Assembly (NCBI RefSeq): GCF_905220975.1
Contig: NZ_CAJNBK010000006.1
Location: forward strand, 1 to 64,000
Origin: Paraburkholderia haematera
GTDB lineage: Bacteria > Pseudomonadota > Gammaproteobacteria > Burkholderiales > Burkholderiaceae
Length of the DNA: 64,000 bases
Direction: 5' to 3'
How positions within the stretch are numbered: the first letter of the stretch is position 1; each line of letters opens with the position of its first letter. The notes beneath the pieces were generated by a model. That model made no database searches and was not told the origin of the DNA. It saw only the letters and a program-made list of their open reading frames with translations. Of this stretch, positions 25,330 through 35,900 are shown piece by piece. The position numbers were made by a program, and so were the translations under genes.

Positions 25330-25591
25330 TCGGCACATCGTAGCGAAAGTGACAGCGACATAGAAAAAAGATTATCAGCGCAATTTTTATTCAACATGTC
25401 ATTTCCAGTCAGCGTTCGCGACTAAACGCATGAAACACCCGGACGATCGTTCACGGCGGCCAGCCCCGGGTGTTGCATTCCCAGACCCGGCGTGTGCAGC
25501 GGATCGACCGCGGCCTGTCTGTCTGAGCGTTTGAACGTCGCCTATGTAGCCGATTTTGAAACCCGGCTGCTCACTTGAGACTGGAGATGTC

Positions 25592-25885
25592 ATGAAATCG
25601 ATTCGAACTGTATTGATGTGCAGCCTGTTGCCACTCGCGCTGATTGCGGGTTCCGTGCAGGCTCAGGGAATAGGGCGCGCCGGTACTTATCTGATGCCGC
25701 CGAACTTCGGCATGATGATGGAGAAGCTGACGCCTGAGCAGCGTACCCAGGCCATCGGCATTGAGCAGAAAATGATGCAGATGGAAACGGAGTATCAGGA
25801 CTCGATGGCGCAGATGGAGATGAAGCACGCGCACGAAATGATGCAAATGCAGAATCAGCTTCTGGATATTTTTAAAGGCCATTAA
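25592..25885 (+). CDS. Small Met-rich exported protein
   Basis: 97 residues. A signal peptide (IRTVLMCSLLPLALIAGSVQ, cleavage after AQA-like VQA) is followed by a short helical protein with a very methionine-rich end (MMQMETEYQDSMAQMEMKHA, then HEMMQMQNQLLD). Met- and His-rich helices of this kind can bind copper or silver, or the protein may be a Spy/CpxP-like helical chaperone (LTPEQRTQ is reminiscent of that group). GGAG lies upstream of ATG 25592. No metal genes are nearby. Confidence 0.65.
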   Translation: MKSIRTVLMCSLLPLALIAGSVQAQGIGRAGTYLMPPNFGMMMEKLTPEQRTQAIGIEQKMMQMETEYQDSMAQMEMKHAHEMMQMQNQLLDIFKGH

Positions 25886-25939
25886 AACGGACCAAGCTTC
25901 GACCGGGTTCGCGTGTGGACTAGCGTCAGGCGCGCCCGG

Positions 25940-27526
25940 TTATCCTCTGCCATGCAGCGCGGCGATCTCCTGCAAATCGAGATCCCGCTCCAGCTCGGTC
26001 AGCAGTTCATCATGAATCAACCCTGACCGATGCATCCGCAACAACTCCTGGCGACCGGCCGCTACGGCGGCAAGCACGACGTCGTAATGCGCCTCTCTAA
26101 CATCGGCGGGATACTCTGTTGCGTCCTGGTGAGCTTCGGTTATCCGCGCCCGATAGCTATATTGTTCCAGCAGGCGTGGATGAATCACTTGTCCCTCTGC
26201 GTCATGCACGAGCGGCTGGATCGCGGCAAGCTGAATTGCTTCGAGCCTCGCCCATGCCTGCGGTTCGCTCAAATGCTGTTCATTGCGCTCCTTGATGCTG
26301 TCCAGTTTGACCCAGCGAATCAACGTGCCGATCGTGGTCCCTTGACCGAGCACGGTCACGAGAATGACCGCGAATGACGCGACCAGAATCAGGTCGCGCC
26401 CCGGCATCGCCTCGGGCAACGAGAGCGCGATTGCCAGCGTCACCACGCCACGCATGCCGGCCCAACTCGTCACGGTTGCCGAGCGCCAGTCGAGCGCGAT
26501 GTTGGCGCGCTGCATCAGCTTGCATACCAGTCCCTTCAACCATTCGACGACGAACACCCACACGAAGCGCGACAGCACGACCGCAGCGATCACGGCGCCG
26601 ACCGTGGGTGCCAGCGCGGTCAACGTATCGCCGACACCGCCAAGCCGCACGATCACACCGCGCAGCGATAGCCCGATCAGAAGGAACACCAAGGCTTCCA
26701 TCAGGAAGATCAGGATCTGCCAGAAAGCCGTGCCACGCATGCGAACCGAGGCTGAGAATATTTCATGCTGATGCCAGCCGAGCACCATCCCGCAACTGAC
26801 GGTCGCGATGACGCCCGAGACGTCCAGCATGTCGCCGGCAATGTAGCTGATCCACGGGGAGAGTGCGGATGCGGTGATGATGAGGTAGGCGTCGTCGAGA
26901 TAGTGCAGCAGCTTGACGACCACGAAGCCAATCGCGATGCCTACCGCCACGCCACCCAGACCGAGCACCGCAAACTGCCCGAGGGCGTGTTGCGCGCTGA
27001 ACGTGCCGGTGAGTGCCGCCGCGACGGCGAAGCGGAACAGCACGATGCCGGCGGCGTCGTTGAGGAGGCTTTCGCCTTCGAGGAGCACCATCAATCGGCG
27101 CGGCAGCGCGACGCGTTCCAGCACGGCTTTCGCGGCGACGGCGTCGGGTGGCGAGACGATTGCGCCCAGCGCGAAGCACGCGCTCCACGGTAAGGCCGGC
27201 ACGACCCAATGCACGACCAGGCCGACCGCGAGCGTCGTAAAGGCGACGGCGCCGATCGCGAGCAGCAGGATGCCGCCCAGATTGCGTTTGAACTCGTCCC
27301 ACACGGAGAAGTACGCACCGTCCATGAGGAGGGGCGGCAGGAACACGACCAGGACCAGTTCGGGATCGAGGTTGATGGGAGGCAGTCCGGGCACGAATGC
27401 CATCGCGGCGCCGCCGACCAGCAGCGCTGCGGCCGGGGGGAGTTGCAGTCGCTTGGCGAGCAGCTGGAGACCGATCATCGCGACGAGCGACAGCAGGACG
27501 AGTTTGAAGCCCATGACGGTGGACAT
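25940..27526 (-). CDS. Na+/H+ antiporter (CPA1/NhaP type)
   Basis: 528 residues. Twelve or so hydrophobic segments cover residues 1-400, then a cytoplasmic tail of about 110 residues. CPA1 motifs are LPPLLMDGAYF, ALGAIVSPPDAVAAKAVLE (contains the conserved SPPDAVA), GESLLNDAAGIVLFRFA (with the ND ion-binding pair) and SWAGMRGVVTLAIALSLP. ATG 27526 begins the first membrane helix. It exports Na+ (or K+) in exchange for protons. It is in line with the secretion operon upstream but 218 bp away, so probably separate. Confidence 0.93.
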   Translation of the reverse strand: MSTVMGFKLVLLSLVAMIGLQLLAKRLQLPPAAALLVGGAAMAFVPGLPPINLDPELVLVVFLPPLLMDGAYFSVWDEFKRNLGGILLLAIGAVAFTTLAVGLVVHWVVPALPWSACFALGAIVSPPDAVAAKAVLERVALPRRLMVLLEGESLLNDAAGIVLFRFAVAAALTGTFSAQHALGQFAVLGLGGVAVGIAIGFVVVKLLHYLDDAYLIITASALSPWISYIAGDMLDVSGVIATVSCGMVLGWHQHEIFSASVRMRGTAFWQILIFLMEALVFLLIGLSLRGVIVRLGGVGDTLTALAPTVGAVIAAVVLSRFVWVFVVEWLKGLVCKLMQRANIALDWRSATVTSWAGMRGVVTLAIALSLPEAMPGRDLILVASFAVILVTVLGQGTTIGTLIRWVKLDSIKERNEQHLSEPQAWARLEAIQLAAIQPLVHDAEGQVIHPRLLEQYSYRARITEAHQDATEYPADVREAHYDVVLAAVAAGRQELLRMHRSGLIHDELLTELERDLDLQEIAALHGRG

Positions 27527-27744
27527 GCGGGAGCCTCGGTGGGTGGCGGAACGTGAGGAGTTTCTTTTTATCACACGGCGGAGGTTCTGCCTGTTGCTGG
27601 GCCGATGGGAGATACGCGTGGGGTAGCAGTTCGCAATCGTGCTCCTCGGCCGATTGTCGATCTCATTGCCCTTGTCGGGGTCGTCGTCGCACATGCCGCG
27701 CGCCATCGCGTCCACCAATGCGGATGCGCCTATTGCATACCTGA

Positions 27745-29247
27745 CTATTGTTGAGGGACCTGTTCTCTACGCAGATCCCCTGCATCCAGATGACCCATCT
27801 TTGCGGCCAGTTGAAGCCGCACCGTGCGCCAGTCAGTGAGGGCCTGGATACGTTGCTGTTTGGCCTCTGAAAGCGCCTTCTGTGCGCCCAGCAGTTCTAG
27901 GATGTTTCCCACGCCCGCTGCATACCGATGCCTTGCAACATCAAATGAACGCTGTGCAATCTGCTTTAGCACAACGGTGTTCCCAACATTCTGTATGTTC
28001 GCCTGGAGTGCCTGGTAGCTCTTCCAGACTTCGAGTCCAACCTGCTGGCGGGCTTCGTCGAGCGTGTCCTGCAGGACTTCCACCTGGGCGTGTGCCCCGC
28101 GTACCTTATAGCTCCTGCTGAACCCTTCAAACAATGGGATCTGCACCTGCACGCCAACATACCGGTCGCGCCCGGTCGCGGCGAACTGCGGCTCGCCCAG
28201 CCCAAGACTGGCAGGCTGGTTGTTCTGGCTGTACTTCGCAACCAGACTCAAATTGGGCAATCCTTCGGCGCGTGTCTGCTGTTCACTGGCGATTGCCGCG
28301 CCGAGCTTCGCCCTGGCAGCGGCGATCGCCGGGTGGGCGCTTTGCGCTTCGTCGATCATCGTGGCGACCGACGCTGCGAAATCCTGGTCTGGCACCACGC
28401 CATCGTCGGCATCGGGCATCGTAACGGGTTGGTCCGGGCGCAGGCCCATGTCGGCGGCGAGGGTGCCAAGGGCGACCTGCAGGTCGCCTTCGATCTTCGC
28501 CCGGTTGAACATCGCTTGCGCGTATGAAGTCTGGGCCTGCAACTGATCGGAAATCGCGGCGACGCCGTGAGTCACGCGTGCCGATGCTGCGATAAAACTG
28601 TCATGCGCGATGCTTTCCGCTTCCTTCGCTGAGGCCAGCTTGCCGGCTGCGGCCTGGGCTGCGTAGTAGTCTGTTGCCACGGTGGAAAAGACCGTCTGCA
28701 AGGTTGCATCCTGGTTGGCCCGCGCGGCGGCGAGCAGCGCCTGTGCGTTGGCAAGCGCGGCCTTCCTGCCGCCAAAATCGTACAGCACCCAGTTCGCCGA
28801 GACGGAGCCGGAGTAGACCGTGGAGCGGTTGGCCGAACTCAGGCGGGGATAGCCCTTCACGTTTGTCACCGCGTCGTCACGCACGTCCTGCAGGTTAGCC
28901 GTCAGGGTCGGCAGATACGCTGACTTTGCCACCCCAACGGCGGCGGCCTGCACTTTCACATTCGCCCAGGCCTCCCGCGTTTTGGGGTGCTCGCACAAGG
29001 CGCGATTCACAGCCTCGGCCAGACGAAGGGGTGCACCTAGCGGACCGAACTGGCAGGGATGTGCCGCGTCAATATCTGCAAATGCGTCCGCAGGTGTACG
29101 CGGGACGGTGGCGTCAGTGCGGAACACATCGATTGCCCTCGCGATATCCGGTGTGCCACCTAATGCCGATAGGCCCAGCACCGCCAGCGTCGTGCGAATG
29201 TAACCAACAAGAACGGATCTTGCGCTATTGACCCGTTCAACGTTCAC
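27745..29247 (-). CDS. TolC-family outer-membrane channel of type I secretion system
   Basis: 500 residues from a GTG at 29247 that overlaps the end of the hlyD gene and follows GGGAG. A signal peptide (about 1-38, VLVGYIRTTLAVLGLSALGG) precedes two OEP repeats typical of TolC (first LRLAEAVNRALCEHPKTREAWANV; second EAQSAHPAIAAARAKLGAAIAS). PLFEGF-type QIPLFEGFSRSY marks the second hairpin. It forms the trimeric exit duct of the exporter. Last gene of the operon with the ABC and HlyD proteins. Confidence 0.92.
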   Translation of the reverse strand: MNVERVNSARSVLVGYIRTTLAVLGLSALGGTPDIARAIDVFRTDATVPRTPADAFADIDAAHPCQFGPLGAPLRLAEAVNRALCEHPKTREAWANVKVQAAAVGVAKSAYLPTLTANLQDVRDDAVTNVKGYPRLSSANRSTVYSGSVSANWVLYDFGGRKAALANAQALLAAARANQDATLQTVFSTVATDYYAAQAAAGKLASAKEAESIAHDSFIAASARVTHGVAAISDQLQAQTSYAQAMFNRAKIEGDLQVALGTLAADMGLRPDQPVTMPDADDGVVPDQDFAASVATMIDEAQSAHPAIAAARAKLGAAIASEQQTRAEGLPNLSLVAKYSQNNQPASLGLGEPQFAATGRDRYVGVQVQIPLFEGFSRSYKVRGAHAQVEVLQDTLDEARQQVGLEVWKSYQALQANIQNVGNTVVLKQIAQRSFDVARHRYAAGVGNILELLGAQKALSEAKQQRIQALTDWRTVRLQLAAKMGHLDAGDLRREQVPQQ

Positions 29248-30664
29248 GCAGGCTCTCCCCGGTTGTCTGCGCAAGTGGGTCGAGAAAATATCCTGCAACG
29301 CTGCGCCGTCCGGTCCTTATTTCGGCCGTCACCTGCATGCCCGGAGTGAGGTTGATCGACTTGTCATTGATCTGCATCTGGTTGGTCGGGAGGCGAATGT
29401 GCGCCGTAAATGTCAGACCCAGTTTCTGGTCCCTGTTCTGCGCCGCGTCGTTCGATACGGACGTGACCTTGCCGGTCAGGTAGCCGTATCGGGTATAGGG
29501 GAAGGCTTCGATCTTGACGATGGCGTCCTGCCCAACATTGACGAAGCCCACGTCCTTGTTCTCAATGCTTGCTTCGACTTCTACCGCGTCGTCCGGCACG
29601 ATCTCCATGATCGACTGTGCAGTTGTGACGACTCCGCCGGGCGTATGTGCGACCAGTTGCTCGACCGTTCCTGAAACCGGTGCGTAAAGCGTCATCAATC
29701 CCTGTCGCGTTACGGCCTTGATTTCGTCAGCGTGGTTCTGTGCAAACTGCTGCTTCGCCTTGTCGAGCGCATCAAGCTGTTCCCGGGAGAATTGCGAGGT
29801 TATCGCCTGTATTGTCGCCTTCTGCTCCACTATGGAAGCGGTCAGTTCACGAGCGTGGCTTTGCTGCGCGGCAAGTTCGTGCTCCTGTTCGAGCGCGGTC
29901 TGCTCCTTGCTGAGATAGTCATGCTGCGCGACGTACTGGTCGCGCGCTAATGCCCGGTAATCCTCGGCTGCGCTACGCGCCAGTGGTGCAGTTGCACGCA
30001 GTTTGGCCACTTGTTGTTGGGTCGTCGAGAGTTCGGCTTCCCGCTTAAGAAGCTCGGCCTGCGACGCGGCGAGCTTGTCCGCGTATTCTCGGTAAAGCCC
30101 TTCGGTGAAATTCTGCGCCTGGACCTGTTGCTCGGACGATGCGCCATCCACGGCAACCAGTGGCGGGACGTGCCCGGTTTTGACCGCATCCAGCAGCGCG
30201 GTCGCCCTGGCGGACGCGAGTGCTGCATCGATCCGCGATGAACGGGCCTTGTCCGCGTCCGCCGCTGCCTGTGTCGCGTCGAGAACCAGTAATGCCTGTC
30301 CCGCATTGACGCGCTGACCGTCACGAACCAGAATCTGCCGCACCACGCCGGTTATCGCCGGCTGGATGATCTTGACGCGCTCGTTGGGAACAAACTTGCC
30401 CTTTGCCGTGACGACGATATCAAGCCGACCAAGGATGCCGATCAGCAGGATCAGCACTGACAGGATCACCAGAATGCGAATTGCCCATCGAGGCGCTGGA
30501 TGAACAGGTGTTTCAACCAGTTCGAGCTGGGCCGGCTGGAAAGCCAGTTCGTAACTGAGCTTTTCGGGAGCATCAAGCTGGTCGCGGATCGACCACCCGG
30601 CCCGCCATATACCCGCGTACCGACCCATCAGATCAGCGAATGCCTGCAGATGGAAACGCATCAT
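29237..30664 (-). CDS. HlyD-family membrane fusion protein of type I secretion system
   Basis: 475 residues. There is a cytoplasmic N-terminus, a transmembrane helix near 62-82 (RILVILSVLILLIGILGRLD), then lipoyl-like half motifs around a long coiled-coil hairpin (about 125-320), and a C-terminal barrel (LYAPVSGTVEQLVAHTPGGV, TGKVTSVSNDA, LTPGMQVTAEIRTGRRSV). The ATG at 30664 overlaps the ABC gene's stop as TGATG, indicating translational coupling. It bridges the ABC protein and TolC. Confidence 0.93.
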   Translation of the reverse strand: MMRFHLQAFADLMGRYAGIWRAGWSIRDQLDAPEKLSYELAFQPAQLELVETPVHPAPRWAIRILVILSVLILLIGILGRLDIVVTAKGKFVPNERVKIIQPAITGVVRQILVRDGQRVNAGQALLVLDATQAAADADKARSSRIDAALASARATALLDAVKTGHVPPLVAVDGASSEQQVQAQNFTEGLYREYADKLAASQAELLKREAELSTTQQQVAKLRATAPLARSAAEDYRALARDQYVAQHDYLSKEQTALEQEHELAAQQSHARELTASIVEQKATIQAITSQFSREQLDALDKAKQQFAQNHADEIKAVTRQGLMTLYAPVSGTVEQLVAHTPGGVVTTAQSIMEIVPDDAVEVEASIENKDVGFVNVGQDAIVKIEAFPYTRYGYLTGKVTSVSNDAAQNRDQKLGLTFTAHIRLPTNQMQINDKSINLTPGMQVTAEIRTGRRSVAGYFLDPLAQTTGESLRER

Positions 30665-32874
30665 CAACTGTTCTGCAGAGAAATAAGGTGGGCGTAATAG
30701 CCGCCATGCGCGAGCAGCGCGTCGTGTGTCCCACGCTCCACAATCCGCCCCTTGTCCATCGCGATGATCTGCGTCGCATGACGCACGGCGCTCAGGCGGT
30801 GGGCGATGATGATCACGGTTCGTCCCGCGCAGATGGCTCGCATGTTGTTATGGATGACGCGCTCGGTTTCGAAATCGAGCGCGCTGGTCGCCTCGTCGAA
30901 GATCAGAATGCGTGGATTGGTGAGCAGCGCCCGTGCAATCGCCAGTCGCTGGCGCTGGCCGCCTGACAGATTGCCGCCGTGCTCCTCGACGGGCGTGTCG
31001 TAGGCCTGCGGCAGTTCGCAGATGAAATCATGCGCGCCGGCGAGTTTTGCGGCCCGCATCACAAGTTCAAGTGGCGCGCCTGGATCGGTTAGCGCAATGT
31101 TCTCGCGGACTGTACGGTTAAAGAGCGCGTTCTCCTGCAGTACAACGCCCACCTGTCGGCGCAACCACGCAGGATCGGCGAGAGCAAGGTCGATGCCGTC
31201 GATGCGTACAGTGCCCTGCTCAGGCAAGTAAAGTCTCTGCAGCAGCTTCGTGAGTGTGCTCTTGCCAGAGCCCGAACGGCCGACAATTCCGATCACCTCG
31301 CCCGCGCGCACGTCCAGGGATATGTCATTGAGAATCGGTGGACCGTCCGCACGATACCGGAAACGGATGTTCTCGAACCGGATGTTGCCGTTCACTGCAG
31401 GCAGCGCCTGACGGCTTTGCGGCAATTCGTTGCGCGTGTTGAGAATGTCACCGAGACGCCCCATCGAGATGCCGATCTGCTGGAAGTCCTGCAACAGTTG
31501 CGCGAGACGCAGGACCGGCGAGGCGACGTGCTGCGACATCATGTTGAACGCAACCAGTTGACCCACAGTCAGCCGACCGTCAATGACCAGCTTCGCGCCC
31601 AGCAGCAGCGTCGCGAGCGTGACCAGCTTGCCGACAAACTGGATAAGCTGCTGGCCCACATTTCCAAGCGCCGTCACGCGGAAGCCCGATGCGACGTAGG
31701 CCGCGAGTTGCGTTTCCCATCTTTTGATGAACTGCGGCTCGACGGCCATTGCCTTGACCGTTTCGATGCTGGAAACGGTTTCGACCAGAAACGACTGGTT
31801 GTCCGCGCCGCGTGCGAATTTCTCATTCAGACGCTGGCGCAGAGTCGGCATGAGCATGGCGGAAACGGCGGCATAGAGTGGCAGCGATGCCACGACGATC
31901 AGTGTGAGCCACACGCTATAGAGGCACATTACCCCGATGAAGACTATCGAGAAAACCAGGTCGATGACAGCGGTCAGTGCCTGACCTGTCAGGAAGTTAC
32001 GGATGTTCTCCAATTCACGCACACGCGCCACGGTATCGCCCACGCGCCGGGCCGCAAAGTAGGGTAATGGCAGGGCCACCAGATGGCGGAACAGGCGAGC
32101 GCCCAGTTCCACGTCGATCCGGTTGGTGGTGTGTGAAAAAGTGAAATTGCGCAGACCCGTGAGCAGCACCTCGAAGGTGGAACTGACGAAAAGTGCAATG
32201 CCGACAACGGCGAGTGTGTTGTAAGCGCGGTTCACGAGCACTTTGTCCATTACCACCTGGAACACCAGTGGCGAGACAAGCCCGAAAACCTGCAGGACTA
32301 GCGACACGCCGAGTACTTCCAGCAATAGTCGCCGGTATTTGATGATCGCCGGAATGAACCACGAAAAATCGAACCGTGCGAGCTCACCGGCGAGCGAGGC
32401 CCGCGACGTGAATAGGAGCATGCGGCCAGTAGTACGAACCGCCAGCGCGTCGAGCGGCACGAGAGTCGGAGCGGCTGCCTCGGCTTCGAGAATAAAGGCC
32501 GTCTTGCCGTCGCATCGCGCGATGATGAAATGCTTGCCGTCCTTGTCAAATGCAAGTGCGGGTAAAGGCGTACGATCAAGCCGGTCGATTCGCAGTGGTG
32601 CCTGGGTCGCCTTCAGACCGATCGAGCGGGCGCTCAGAACCAGCGTGTCACTGTCGAAGCGCTCGTTGTTACGCGCAGTGGCATGACGTAACTGCGCGGC
32701 GTCTGCTGCAATGCCATGAAACCGCGCGATGACGACAAGGCACGCTAGTGCCGGATCGTGAGCGGGGTTGTCGGGGGATGCGGTATCAGAGGCGGAGCCC
32801 GGTGAGGGAGGCACCGGCTGGTTGAGTTCAGGAGCGTTCAAGGGACATTGAGTTTTTTGGCATCCGCGACGCAA
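30664..32874 (-). CDS. Type I secretion ABC transporter (HlyB type, degenerate C39 domain)
   Basis: About 736 residues. A peptidase-C39-like domain (about 40-155) lacks the catalytic cysteine: ALACLVVIARFHG has Asp-Pro where proteases have Cys-Gly. This fits the non-cleaving CLD of HlyB-type exporters of RTX proteins. The membrane domain spans about 170-450. The ATPase has GRSGSGKST, LSGGQRQRLAIARAL and ILIFDEATSALD. No in-frame ATG exists near the start. TTG (32874 or 32841) or GTG (32814) must be used, none with a good Shine-Dalgarno, so the exact start is uncertain. Its likely substrate is the RTX protein encoded just upstream. Confidence 0.9.
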   Translation of the reverse strand: MRRGCQKTQCPLNAPELNQPVPPSPGSASDTASPDNPAHDPALACLVVIARFHGIAADAAQLRHATARNNERFDSDTLVLSARSIGLKATQAPLRIDRLDRTPLPALAFDKDGKHFIIARCDGKTAFILEAEAAAPTLVPLDALAVRTTGRMLLFTSRASLAGELARFDFSWFIPAIIKYRRLLLEVLGVSLVLQVFGLVSPLVFQVVMDKVLVNRAYNTLAVVGIALFVSSTFEVLLTGLRNFTFSHTTNRIDVELGARLFRHLVALPLPYFAARRVGDTVARVRELENIRNFLTGQALTAVIDLVFSIVFIGVMCLYSVWLTLIVVASLPLYAAVSAMLMPTLRQRLNEKFARGADNQSFLVETVSSIETVKAMAVEPQFIKRWETQLAAYVASGFRVTALGNVGQQLIQFVGKLVTLATLLLGAKLVIDGRLTVGQLVAFNMMSQHVASPVLRLAQLLQDFQQIGISMGRLGDILNTRNELPQSRQALPAVNGNIRFENIRFRYRADGPPILNDISLDVRAGEVIGIVGRSGSGKSTLTKLLQRLYLPEQGTVRIDGIDLALADPAWLRRQVGVVLQENALFNRTVRENIALTDPGAPLELVMRAAKLAGAHDFICELPQAYDTPVEEHGGNLSGGQRQRLAIARALLTNPRILIFDEATSALDFETERVIHNNMRAICAGRTVIIIAHRLSAVRHATQIIAMDKGRIVERGTHDALLAHGGYYAHLISLQNS

Positions 32875-32890
32875 AAAGGCCGCGGATGCC
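32859..32890 (-). other. Hairpin between the RTX gene and the ABC exporter gene
   Basis: GGCATCCGCG (32859-32868) pairs perfectly with CGCGGATGCC (32881-32890) across a 12-base loop. In the reading direction of the operon it is followed by AAAAAA, not T residues, so it is not an intrinsic terminator. It lies 22 bp after the RTX stop and overlaps the first possible ABC start. It may protect the RTX mRNA or lower exporter expression (inference). Confidence 0.6.
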
Positions 32891-32912
32891 TGAACAGCGG
32901 ATGATGGGAGCG

Positions 32913-35900
32913 TTAGTGCAGGTTAGCCGCGAGCATTGCTTGCGGCTGCTGCTGGATTGCATCCGGCATCTGCGAGCTGGCCGCTGGTTGCACGCCGTAA
33001 GATGCCATGCCCGCGATCAGGTTGTTGACTTGCCGATCAGCGAGAGACGCGACGCCATTCGCCATATTGAGCAGTTGCTGCCTGTTCCATGTCGTGCCAT
33101 CAGCAAACTGCACTGTCTGAACGCCATAGCCGCTGCCGCTCTTAAACGAATCCAACGTGATCTGGTCGCCTGCGATGCCATCCGTCAGCACAATGCCGGA
33201 ATTGCTCGAGCTCTTCACCGTGACGGATGATGCGCTGATTCCTGCGCCCAGTTGCAGCACGTTATGGGGCGCGCTGCTGGAGTCATACTCATCAATCTCA
33301 AGTTTCCCGTAGCCCGCATTGAATATGAACGTATCGCCGCCGCCACCGCCCCACACATAATCGTTGCCGCCCTTGCCGTCGAATACGTCCGCGCCGCTGG
33401 TCCCATACAGTTTGTCGTTGCCCGCAGTGCCAGTTGTCGCCATCTGGAGCAGTTGCTGCCTGTTCCATGTAGTGCCATCGGCAAACTGCACCTCTTGCAC
33501 CCCCCAGTTGCTGCCGTTTAAAAACGAATCCACCGTGATCTGGTCGCCCGCGATGCCATCCGTCAGCACAAGGTTGGAATTGCTTGTGCCTCTCACTGTG
33601 ACTGATGATGCAGCGATTCCCGCACCCAGTTGCAACACGTTATGCGGCGCGCTGCTGGAATCATATTCACCAATCTCAAGTTTCCCGTAGCCCGCATTGA
33701 AGATGAACGTATCGCCACCGCCGCCGCCCTGGACATAATCGTTGCCGCCCTTGCCGTCGAATACTTCCGCGTTGCCAGTCCCATAGAGCGTGTCATTACC
33801 CGCCGTGCCTGTAGTGGCCATCTGGATCAGTTGCGCACGCGTCCAGACTGTGTTGTCAGAAAACCGTACCGCTTGCACACCCATATAGGCAAAGAGCATG
33901 GCCGAATCGAGGGTGATCTGATCCCCCGTGATACCGTCCGTTAGCACCAGATTGCCGCTGCTAGTCCCCCGCACCGCGACCGACGATTTGCTGATTCCAG
34001 GGCCAAGCTGAAGAACGTTGTAGGGGCTGCTGCTCTTGTCCGACTCGTAAATTTCTAGTTTCCCGTAGCCCGCATTGAAAATGAACGTATCGCCACCGCC
34101 GCCGCCCTGGACATAATCGTTGCCGCCTTTGCCGTCGAATACTTCCGCGCTGGCAGTCCCATAGAGCGAGTCATTACCCGTTGTTCCGCAGAGTGCGGCA
34201 ACCTGGATCAACTGATACCTCGTCCATGTCGTGCCATCGGCAAACTGCACAAGCTGGATGCCGCCGCCGCTGTCGCGCAATTCCCCCACCAGCGTAATCT
34301 GGTCGCCTGTGACGCCGTCGGTCAGCACCATGTCGCCATTGCTCAGGACCTTGGCCTTGATCGATGACGGGTCGATCCCCAGACCGAAGCTCAGTGTATT
34401 GGCAGGTGCGCTGGAGTTCGGGTCGCTTTCACGAATCTCGACGACACCATCACCGGCGGAGTAGTGGAATACGTCGTGACCCGGCAACTGGGTGCTTGGG
34501 TCGTTACCGGCGCGTTCACCGATCAGCACACTGACTCCCGGACCAGCATAGAAATCGTGATAGATCGTGCTGCCTGTTTCCTGGATACGACCGGAACTGT
34601 CGAAACTGATTTGCAGCCCTGAAGCAATGGCGTTCGCAACCGACGCGATGGTGTCGTTCGTCGCAGCGGCAACGTATTTCTCAAACAGAGAGTCCGACAT
34701 GCCCATGTCAAAACGCGCTGCATCTGCGACGCGTAACAGCAGATCCCATGAGGCAAGATTCGCGGCGGTAATTGTGCCGAAACGTTGGAAGGCTGCAGCT
34801 AGCGCTGGTGCGAATGTCGCAGTCGCTTGGACCGTATCGGTGGAGGCGTCGTACCTGAATTCGGGCGCGACGCTGGCAGCCAACGGCGATTGCAAAACAA
34901 GACGTGCCAACGCCGCGTCATACAGATCATTCCAGCTTTGTTGCAAGTAGGCCGCCGCCCTGATTCCAGGGTTGACGCCGTCACCAGTCGAATTGAACGA
35001 CCGGCCCAAGTACTTGTCTGCGAAGCTGAGTTGCCGTGCGTCAATCGAGCCGCCCCGTGACGTGGGGTCCAATGAAGTAACCCCCGCCCATTGGAAGAGA
35101 ATTGCCTGGGCCGCCGATTCGATTCCGGAGGGGCTTGTACCAGCCGGTAGGGCAACAAAGGCCTGCACCAGATTCTGCAAACCTTGGTCGAGCGACATCG
35201 CAGAGCGCAGGTCCCGCAACGTCCCTGCGCCGGCCAATTGAGGGAGCGCCGCGGCAGTCGCCGTCACTTCTACGGGCGTAACCGGTTTGGTGTTCATCGT
35301 GCTGTTGGCGAACCACGCATCAGCAATTTCGCGGGTGGTGCCGTCCGCCAGCGTATAGCTGCTAATCGAACTTATCTTGTTGCCTGCGATGGTCTCAGTT
35401 ACCGCAGTGGCATTCAGGTTGATGGAAACAATGCCGAGCTGACTGAGTGTGTAGAGTTCGCCTGAATCGGAGGCGCCGTTCCCGTTTGCATCGACCCACA
35501 CCCGCAGGCTTGCAAATGCGGGATCTGATGCGTCGATAACGTTGTCGTGATTGGCGTCGAGCTTACGCAGGATGTCAAATCCGTCGGTCGTTTCGTTGCC
35601 GAATAGCTGGGTAATATTCGTGATGCTCCGGTCGTCCGGATCGAAACAGAGCAACCCCATGCCGGCACCGACCCAACCAGTTTGGCGGGCAAAGCCGTTG
35701 TTGGCCAGGTCGAAGTAGGGGGAACTTGTGTTCAGGGGTGTCAGGTTGATTCCCGAACCGGTCAGGTCGAGGACAAGCGGGCTAATAAGTGCGTCATCAC
35801 CCGGGTATTTGCCCATCGCCGCACCCCCGGCGCCAGATTCGGGCCCTTTCCCGCCAGCGCCCGGTGCTCCCGGCTGACCGGAATCAGGCGAGCCGGTACC

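Noticed and set aside
25434..25474. Inverted repeat AACACCCGG/CCGGGTGTT as terminator of the HD gene
   Set aside because: The loop is 23 bases and there is no T-run; support is too weak to call.
30551..30569. Iteron-like sequence AACTGAGCTTTTCGGGAG inside hlyD
   Set aside because: The AAGGTGAG half has three mismatches and the site is coding sequence; probably chance.
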